Below are positions 1 to 5,631 of a stretch of DNA of 6,770 bases, one piece after another. Under the pieces are notes generated by a model. It worked only from the letters and a program-made list of their open reading frames with translations. It did not search any database and was not told the DNA's origin. Source of the stretch: JBDHZK01 sp039811865 (GTDB lineage: Bacteria > Actinomycetota > Actinomycetes > Propionibacteriales > Propionibacteriaceae); assembly GCA_039811865.1 (NCBI GenBank), contig JBDHZK010000140.1, positions 1 to 6,770 of the forward strand. The letters are read 5' to 3'. The position numbers and the translations under genes were made by a program. Position 1 is the stretch's first letter; every line of letters starts with the position of its first letter.

Positions 1-16
1 ATCAGGGCGATCCCTG

Positions 17-42
17 GGAATACCCATAGGGCGGAGATAGTT
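17..42 (+). promoter_or_regulatory. SigH/SigR-type (ECF) promoter for dnaK operon
   Basis: GGAAT at 17-21 is followed by exactly 18 nt and then GTT at 40-42. This is the consensus recognised by actinobacterial SigR/SigH sigma factors, which respond to heat and thiol-oxidative stress. The dnaK operon is a known SigH target in mycobacteria and corynebacteria, which makes the placement credible. Transcription would be expected to start near 48-52, inside the first HAIR operator, so HspR binding there should block it. The element is short, so a chance match remains possible. Confidence 0.6.
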
Positions 43-59
43 GAGTCAGGTGGACTCAA
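41..59. promoter_or_regulatory. HAIR operator 1 (HspR binding site)
   Basis: The arms TTGAGTC (41-47) and GACTCAA (53-59) form a perfect 7-bp inverted repeat around a 5-nt centre. Read as TTGAGT-N7-ACTCAA it matches the HAIR consensus CTTGAGT-N7-ACTCAAG, missing only the outermost C/G pair. HAIR is the binding site of HspR, whose gene is the last of this operon. The site starts one base into the GTT of the SigH-type promoter. Confidence 0.9.
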
Positions 60-67
60 TCTGTGGG

Positions 68-86
68 TTGAGCCTGTTAGACTCAA
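68..86. promoter_or_regulatory. HAIR operator 2 (HspR binding site)
   Basis: TTGAGC (68-73), a 7-nt centre and ACTCAA (81-86) match the HAIR consensus with one mismatch in the left arm. The flanks G67 and C87 extend the pairing outward. The centre lies 27 bp from that of HAIR 1, about 2.5 helical turns, so two HspR dimers would sit on roughly opposite faces. Paired HAIR sites upstream of dnaK are usual in actinobacteria. Confidence 0.85.
78..83 (+). promoter_or_regulatory. possible housekeeping -10 element inside HAIR 2
   Basis: TAGACT matches TATAAT at four of six positions, including the key T-A-...-T frame. It would start transcripts near position 90 and leave a leader of about 80 nt. No good -35 lies 16-19 nt upstream (the sequence there is about ACTCAAT), which is common for actinobacterial vegetative promoters. 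Lying wholly within HAIR 2, it would be occluded by HspR. This is a weak call. Confidence 0.35.
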
Positions 87-123
87 CTCGCACACCGCAC
101 CACCCCGGACACAACAAGACATT

Positions 124-140
124 CGGCGGCTCGTCCGCCG
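124..140 (+). other. dnaK leader hairpin
   Basis: CGGCGG (124-129) and CCGCCG (135-140) pair perfectly around the 5-nt loop CTCGT. The stem lies in the untranslated leader of either candidate transcript and ends 18 nt before the ribosome binding site. It does not cover the Shine-Dalgarno, so a simple thermometer role is not evident. An mRNA-stability role is possible. In GC-rich DNA a 6-bp stem can also arise by chance. Confidence 0.4.
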
Positions 141-158
141 CAGAGAAACCGATCCACT

Positions 159-164
159 GGAGGA
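159..164 (+). promoter_or_regulatory. dnaK ribosome binding site
   Basis: GGAGGA lies 7 nt before the ATG at 172, an optimal spacing. It fixes the dnaK start, and the protein begins with the family-typical MARAVGIDLGTTNS. Confidence 0.9.
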
Positions 165-171
165 ACAACTC

Positions 172-2018
<1,847 letters not shown>

Positions 2019-2022
<4 letters not shown>

Positions 2023-2663
2023 CCGAGGGGGCGCCCGAGCGCCCGGTCATCCGAGACAGACGTCGGATCGACCCCCAAACTGGTGAGGTGCGCCGGCCGC
2101 AGCAGTCCGCTGCGGCTGGCGCCGCACCGAGCGAAGGAGAAGTGGTGAGCGATTTCGTCCCCGATGGCGAGGCGGTCGGCGAGGGCGTCGAAGCGACGCC
2201 GGAGACCGAGGCCAACCCGATCGTGAACGCCAAGATCGCCGAACTGGAGGAGCTGGCCAACGAACGCACGGCCGATCTGCAGCGCCTCCAGGCCGAGTAC
2301 GTCAACTACAAGCGTCGCGTCGATCGCGATCGCGATCTGGCGCGGGCGGGCGGGATCGAGGCCGTCGTCATCGACCTGCTGCCGGTGATCGACAGCGTGG
2401 AGGCCGCCCGGGAGCACGATGAGCTGGTGGGCGGGTTCAAGCTGGTCGCCGACGAGTTGGAGAAGATCGTGGCCCGGTACGGCCTGGAGACGTTCGGCGT
2501 GGTGGGAGACCCGTTCGATCCGCAGGTCCACGATGCGCTGATGCACACGCCGATGGAGGGCGTCGAGGTGACGACCTGCTCGGTGATCCTGCAGAAGGGC
2601 GTCAAGCTCAAGGACCGCGTGATCCGGCCGGCGCGCGTCGCCGTGGCTGAGCCGGGCGAGTGA
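2019..2663 (+). CDS. grpE: Nucleotide exchange factor GrpE
   Basis: GrpE is a homodimeric cytoplasmic co-chaperone that releases ADP from DnaK and so resets the folding cycle. The 214-residue protein has a variable acidic N-terminus, a long coiled coil (about 71-115) running into a helical part, and the C-terminal beta domain. The family pattern is visible in DPFDPQVHDALMHTP (164-178) and SVILQKGVKLKDRVIRPARV (188-207). The GTG start at 2019 overlaps the dnaK stop as GTGA, pointing to translational coupling, with only a weak AAGGG upstream. In-frame GTG codons at 2142 and 2145 follow a good AAGGAG (2134-2139). However, RDRRRIDPQTGEVRR (residues 12-26) resembles the conserved N-terminal patch DKRRIDPETGEVR of mycobacterial GrpE. 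That supports the upstream start as the main one. The operon position matches dnaK-grpE-dnaJ-hspR of other actinobacteria. Confidence 0.97.
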
Positions 2664-2723
2664 ACCCGGCGGTCCAGCTCGACGACCGGCCGCGCGCCGG
2701 ACTCCTGCGCCGGGCTGGTTTGG

Positions 2724-2767
2724 GGGACGGACGCGGGTGCGCAGTCGAGGCGTCCCGCGTCCGTCCC
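2724..2767 (+). terminator. 14-bp stem-loop in the grpE-dnaJ gap (attenuator or processing element)
   Basis: GGGACGGACGCGGG (2724-2737) and CCCGCGTCCGTCCC (2754-2767) are perfect reverse complements around a 16-nt loop. This is among the strongest structures in the window and starts 60 nt after the grpE stop. No T-tract follows, so it is not a textbook Rho-independent terminator. Actinobacterial terminators often lack the T-tract, and the stem could equally cause partial termination or protect the 3' end of a dnaK-grpE message. The structure is certain as an inverted repeat. Its function is inferred. Confidence 0.55.
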
Positions 2768-2771
2768 GCAC

Positions 2772-2801
2772 TTGACCCCGAGCGGAGTCCCGAACTATCC
2801 C
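2772..2801 (+). promoter_or_regulatory. possible internal promoter ahead of dnaJ
   Basis: TTGACC (2772-2777) matches the -35 consensus at five of six positions. It is followed after 18 nt by TATCCC (2796-2801), a poor -10 that keeps only TAT. It begins 5 nt beyond the grpE-dnaJ stem-loop, where a secondary promoter would make sense if that stem reduces read-through. A 10-nt palindrome, TCCCCGGGGA (2798-2807), overlaps the -10. No HAIR is visible here. This is a weak call. Confidence 0.25.
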
Positions 2802-2846
2802 CGGGGACGCCCCGAGCGTCCTTGGAGCCAACCGACAATCAACGAG

Positions 2847-2852
2847 AGGAGG
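2847..2852 (+). promoter_or_regulatory. dnaJ ribosome binding site
   Basis: AGGAGG, within the purine run GAGAGGAGG, precedes the GTG at 2857 by 4 nt. The spacing is a little short but the complementarity is strong. No other in-frame start nearby has a comparable site, so it supports GTG as the dnaJ start. dnaJ can thus be translated independently of grpE. Confidence 0.8.
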
Positions 2853-2856
2853 CGTC

Positions 2857-4008
2857 GTGAGCACAAAGGACTGGCTTGAGAAGGACTACTACAAGGTCCT
2901 GGGCGTCTCCAAGGACGCCAAGCCCGAAGACATCAAGCGCGCGTTCCGCAAGCTGGCGCGGGAGAACCACCCCGACCAGAACGCGGGCGACAAGGACGCC
3001 GAGAAGCGTTTCAAGGAGATCTCGGAAGCGAACGCGATCTTGTCCGACCCGGACAAGCGCAAGGAGTACGACGAGGCCCGCAGCCTGTTCGGCGGGGGCG
3101 GGGGCTTCCGATTCCCGCGCGGCGGCAACACCGCGGGTCCGAGTTCGATGGACGACCTGTTCCGACACTCGGCGAGCGGCCAGGAGGGCAGCTTCTCCGA
3201 CCTCTTCGGGAACCTGTTCGGGCAGCAGGCGCCGCGGCGGGCGTCCACCCGTGGCCCGCGCCGCGGTTCGGACATCGAAGGCGAGGTCACGATCGACTTC
3301 AACCAGGCCGTCGAGGGCGAGACCGTTGGCATCCAGATGGTCTCCGACGCGCCCTGCGAGGTCTGCCACGGCACGGGCGCGCGGGCGGGCTCGATGCCGC
3401 ACGTTTGTCCCACCTGCCAGGGCAGCGGGATGACGACGTCCACATCCGGCGGCGTGTTCGCGGTGTCGGAGCCCTGCCGCGAGTGCCGCGGGCGCGGGCT
3501 CGTCGTGGACGACCCGTGCCCCGAGTGCGGCGGATCCGGGCGCGGTCGCTCGACCAAGACCATGCAGGTGCGCATCCCCGCCGGGGTCACCGACGGTCAG
3601 CGCATCCGGATCAAGGGCAAGGGCAGCGCCGGTGAGAACGGCGGCGCCGCCGGCGACCTTTACGTCCTCGTACATGTGAACCCGCACCCGATCTTCGGCC
3701 GCAAGGACGACAACCTGACGGTCACCGTCCCGGTCACGTTCGCCGAGGCGGCACTGGGCGCGGAGATCAACGTGCCCACGCTGCAGGGCGGCTCCGTTCG
3801 CCTGCGGATTCCGGCCGGAACTCCGCAGGGACGCACGTTCCGCGTCCGCGGCAAGGGCGTTTCCAAGGCCAACGGAACCCACGGCGATCTGCTGGTCACC
3901 GTCGAGATCGCCGTCCCGCCGGTGCTGAACGAGCAGGCCAAGGAGCATCTGCTGGCCTACGCCCAGGCGTCCGGGCAGGGCGATCCGCGCGCGAAGCTGT
4001 TCAGTTGA
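2857..4008 (+). CDS. dnaJ: Chaperone protein DnaJ (type I Hsp40)
   Basis: DnaJ delivers unfolded substrates to DnaK and triggers ATP hydrolysis through its J domain. This is a complete type I protein of 383 residues. The J domain covers about 10-75 with the catalytic HPD at 38-40. A Gly/Phe-rich linker follows at about 79-125, including GGGGGFRF and SDLFGNLFG. Four intact CxxCxGxG zinc modules are at 167-174, 184-191, 207-214 and 221-228, giving two zinc sites. The C-terminal substrate-binding domains run from about 230 to 355. The N-terminus STKDWLEKDYYKVLG resembles the operon-linked DnaJ1 of Streptomyces. The GTG start has a strong AGGAGG. The gene lies 193 nt after grpE, a longer gap than expected in a tight operon, with a stem-loop and a possible promoter inside. 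Actinobacteria usually have a second dnaJ next to hrcA, which is not in this window. Confidence 0.98.
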   Translation: MSTKDWLEKDYYKVLGVSKDAKPEDIKRAFRKLARENHPDQNAGDKDAEKRFKEISEANAILSDPDKRKEYDEARSLFGGGGGFRFPRGGNTAGPSSMDDLFRHSASGQEGSFSDLFGNLFGQQAPRRASTRGPRRGSDIEGEVTIDFNQAVEGETVGIQMVSDAPCEVCHGTGARAGSMPHVCPTCQGSGMTTSTSGGVFAVSEPCRECRGRGLVVDDPCPECGGSGRGRSTKTMQVRIPAGVTDGQRIRIKGKGSAGENGGAAGDLYVLVHVNPHPIFGRKDDNLTVTVPVTFAEAALGAEINVPTLQGGSVRLRIPAGTPQGRTFRVRGKGVSKANGTHGDLLVTVEIAVPPVLNEQAKEHLLAYAQASGQGDPRAKLFS

Positions 4009-4012
4009 TCAG

Positions 4013-4050
4013 GGGTCAAGGACTGCCGTCGATACGGCGGTCCGTGACCC
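4013..4050 (+). terminator. long stem-loop after dnaJ (possible attenuator)
   Basis: The stem begins 5 nt after the dnaJ stop. GGGTCA (4013-4018) pairs with TGACCC (4045-4050). After one A/G mismatch, GGACTGCCGT (4020-4029) pairs with ACGGCGGTCC (4034-4043), with one G-U pair and the tetraloop CGAT. That makes 16 pairs with one mismatch. No T-tract follows. Its position between dnaJ and hspR suggests that it trims read-through into the repressor gene or protects the upstream mRNA. The function is inferred. Confidence 0.55.
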
Positions 4051-4062
4051 GGCCACGGGTCA
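4045..4062 (+). other. alternative hairpin competing with the post-dnaJ stem
   Basis: TGACCCG (4045-4051) and CGGGTCA (4056-4062) form a perfect 7-bp stem with the loop GCCA. The strand TGACCC at 4045-4050 is the same one that closes the preceding long stem, so the two pairings exclude each other. This is the geometry of a two-state RNA switch, although no ligand or leader-peptide control is evident. Confidence 0.45.
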
Positions 4063-4106
4063 GCGTGCATCCGAAGGTGCCCGAACCGTACTTGCTGCAG
4101 CGCGTT

Positions 4107-4112
4107 GGGAGG
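4107..4112 (+). promoter_or_regulatory. hspR ribosome binding site (decides start)
   Basis: GGGAGG ends 5 nt before the ATG at 4118. The in-frame GTG at 4112 overlaps this site and is therefore unlikely to be the start, although it would add only two residues. Confidence 0.75.
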
Positions 4113-4117
4113 TGCGC

Positions 4118-4540
4118 ATGACCGCCGACTACCTACCCCAGTTGATGGATCCCGACCGGCCCGTGTTCGTCATCTCGGTCGCCGCGCAACTCGCGGACAT
4201 GCACCCGCAAACCCTGCGCGGCTACGACAAGCTCGGCTTGGTCGTCCCGCGTCGGGCGGCGGGCCGCGGCCGCCGGTACTCGATGCGTGACATCGCCAAG
4301 CTCCGCCACGTCCAGCACTTGTCGCAGGACGAGGGCATCAACCTGCAGGGCATCCGGCGGATCCTCGCTTTGGAGTCGGAGTTGGACGCCCTGCGGGCCC
4401 AACTCAGCCACTTGACGGAATTGGCCGCCCGCCTGCAGGCGTCCTCGGGCGGTGGGCCGCGCGTCTTCACCGCGCAGTCCGACGGGGCGGTCCGCCTCGG
4501 CCGACATCGGACGTCACCGCCGCTGGCGCTGAGCCAGTAG
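4118..4540 (+). CDS. hspR: Heat-shock repressor HspR (MerR family)
   Basis: HspR is a MerR-family DNA-binding protein that represses the dnaK operon, and often clpB or lon, by binding HAIR repeats. In studied actinobacteria it needs DnaK as co-repressor. The 140-residue protein has a MerR helix-turn-helix at about 18-40 (VISVAAQLADMHPQTLRGYDKLGLV). The wing RRAAGRGRRYSMRDIAKL (45-62) and the HspR-typical LRHVQHLSQDEGINLQGIRRIL (62-83) follow. A short coiled-coil dimerisation helix spans about 84-108. The tail after SSGGGPRVFTAQSDG is basic and poorly conserved. No metal-binding cysteines are seen, unlike metal-sensing MerR proteins. Gly35 lies where I would expect a larger residue, as in LRQYD or LRxYE, a small oddity. 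The gene is 109 nt downstream of dnaJ, with hairpins between. The HAIR sites at 41-86 make the operon self-repressing. Confidence 0.95.
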   Translation: MTADYLPQLMDPDRPVFVISVAAQLADMHPQTLRGYDKLGLVVPRRAAGRGRRYSMRDIAKLRHVQHLSQDEGINLQGIRRILALESELDALRAQLSHLTELAARLQASSGGGPRVFTAQSDGAVRLGRHRTSPPLALSQ

Positions 4541-4547
4541 GCAGACT

Positions 4548-4588
4548 TGGAGCCTCGTAGGTGCGAATAGTGCACCTACGAGGCTCTA
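4548..4588 (+). terminator. strong hairpin after hspR, probable operon terminator
   Basis: GAGCCTCGTAGGTGC (4550-4564) and GCACCTACGAGGCTC (4572-4586) are perfect 15-nt complements with the 7-nt loop GAATAGT. One further G-U and one T-A pair extend the stem to 4548/4588. It begins 8 nt after the hspR stop, the usual place for an intrinsic terminator. Only a weak pyrimidine-rich CTCTATCC run follows instead of a T-tract. It also ends 6 nt before the ribosome binding site of the next gene and fills nearly the whole 63-nt gap. Any promoter for that gene must overlap it, so an operator role is an alternative. Confidence 0.7.
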
Positions 4589-4603
4589 TCCGTTGGAGGG
4601 ACC

Positions 4604-5575
4604 ATGGCGTACTCGGAGCCGGGGCAGGAGTACCGGCGGGACATGCTCTACATTCCCGACCGCATCACCGCGGGGGCCCGCCGGCCGCCGGACGGAGCGG
4701 ACGTCCCGACCTGGCCGGTCGAGCCCGGGCGCTACCGGCTGATTGCCGCCAAGGCGTGCCCGTGGGCCAACCGGGCGATCATCGTCCGGCGCCTACTGGG
4801 GCTGGAGCACGTCATTTCGTGGGGAGCCCCGGGGCCCATCCATGATGAGCGGAGTTGGACGTTCGACCTCGACCCGAACGGACGCGACCCCGAACTTGGG
4901 ATCCACCGGCTGCAGGAGGCGTACTTCTCGCGCTTTCCCGACTATCCGAGAGGGATCACGGTGCCGGCGATCGTGGAGGTGTCGTCGGGGAAGGTGGTCA
5001 CCAACGATTTCCCGCACATCACCGAAGACTTCTTCTTCGAGTGGCGCGAATATCACCGCTCGGGGGCGCCGGACCTGTGGCCGCAGGATTGCCGCGACGA
5101 GCTGGACACGGTGATGCGCCGGGTCTTCACCGAAGTCAACAACGGGGTCTACCGGTGCGGATTCGCCGGTTCCCAGGGTGCCTACGACGACGCCTATGAC
5201 CGTCTGTTCGCGGCCCTGGACTGGCTGGCCGAACGCCTGTCTACCCGGCGCTACCTCATGGGTGATCGCATCACCGAGGCGGACGTCCGATTGTTCACCA
5301 CCCTCGCCCGCTTCGATGCCGTCTATCACGGTCACTTCAAGTGCAACCGGGAGAAGCTTGCCGAAATGCCGGTGCTGTGGGCCTATGCGCGCGATCTTTT
5401 CCAAACCCCCGGCTTCGGCGAAACGATCGATTTCGAACAGATCAAGCAGCATTACTACGTCGTGCATGCCGACATCAATCCGACCGGGATCGTCCCGAAG
5501 GGACCCGAGCCGGACGCCTGGCTCGTCGCGCACGATCGGCATGAGCTGGGGGGTGAGCCGATTCAGCCCTGGTGA
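4604..5575 (+). CDS. Xi-class glutathione transferase-like protein (glutathionyl-hydroquinone reductase family)
   Basis: Family members (E. coli YqjG, yeast Ecm4, PcpF) use a catalytic cysteine to remove a thiol adduct from hydroquinones in the cytoplasm. This 323-residue protein has the Xi hallmarks. A thioredoxin-like N-domain carries ACPWANR with catalytic Cys52, and TVPAIVE has the cis-Pro at 121. The all-helical C-domain has NNGVYRCGFAGSQGAYDDAYDRLF (179-202), RYLMGDRITEADVRLFTTLARFDAVYHGHFKCNR (216-249) and the tail QHYYVVHADINPTGIVPKGP. Where classic members have N-E-S in the glutathione-binding turn, this one has N134-D135-F136. Actinobacteria generally make mycothiol rather than glutathione, so the natural co-substrate may be mycothiol; this is inference. 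GGAGGG at 4595-4600 lies 3 nt before the ATG. The gene is separated from hspR by a strong hairpin, so it is probably transcribed apart from the chaperone operon. Confidence 0.88.
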   Translation: MAYSEPGQEYRRDMLYIPDRITAGARRPPDGADVPTWPVEPGRYRLIAAKACPWANRAIIVRRLLGLEHVISWGAPGPIHDERSWTFDLDPNGRDPELGIHRLQEAYFSRFPDYPRGITVPAIVEVSSGKVVTNDFPHITEDFFFEWREYHRSGAPDLWPQDCRDELDTVMRRVFTEVNNGVYRCGFAGSQGAYDDAYDRLFAALDWLAERLSTRRYLMGDRITEADVRLFTTLARFDAVYHGHFKCNREKLAEMPVLWAYARDLFQTPGFGETIDFEQIKQHYYVVHADINPTGIVPKGPEPDAWLVAHDRHELGGEPIQPW

Positions 5576-5593
5576 CCAACTCGACACCTCGTC

Positions 5594-5612
5594 CCGGCCC
5601 GATGCTGGCCGG
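5594..5612 (+). terminator. weak hairpin between transferase and peptidase genes
   Basis: CCGGCC (5594-5599) and GGCCGG (5607-5612) pair perfectly around a 7-nt loop. It lies 18 nt after the transferase stop in a 56-nt gap and has no T-tract. It could be a weak terminator or a chance GC repeat. The short gap is also compatible with co-transcription of the two genes. Confidence 0.3.
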
Positions 5613-5631
5613 TCACGGCAGGATGGAGCCC

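Noticed and set aside
3..16. CAGGG-CGAT-CCCTG short hairpin at the window start
   Set aside because: Only 5 bp, at the edge and without visible upstream context. It overlaps nothing testable here and could be chance or the end of an upstream terminator.
2839..3948. 369-codon minus-strand frame opposite dnaJ
   Set aside because: It mirrors the dnaJ codon pattern and gives an Ala/Arg/Val-rich product with no recognisable domain, while dnaJ on the plus strand is certain.
4112..4117. GTG at 4112 as the hspR start
   Set aside because: It overlaps the GGGAGG ribosome binding site, which is properly spaced for the ATG at 4118.
5623..5631. ATG at 5623 as the peptidase start
   Set aside because: It has no spaced ribosome binding site and would only add MEP ahead of the family-typical MTLDAANPF opening.
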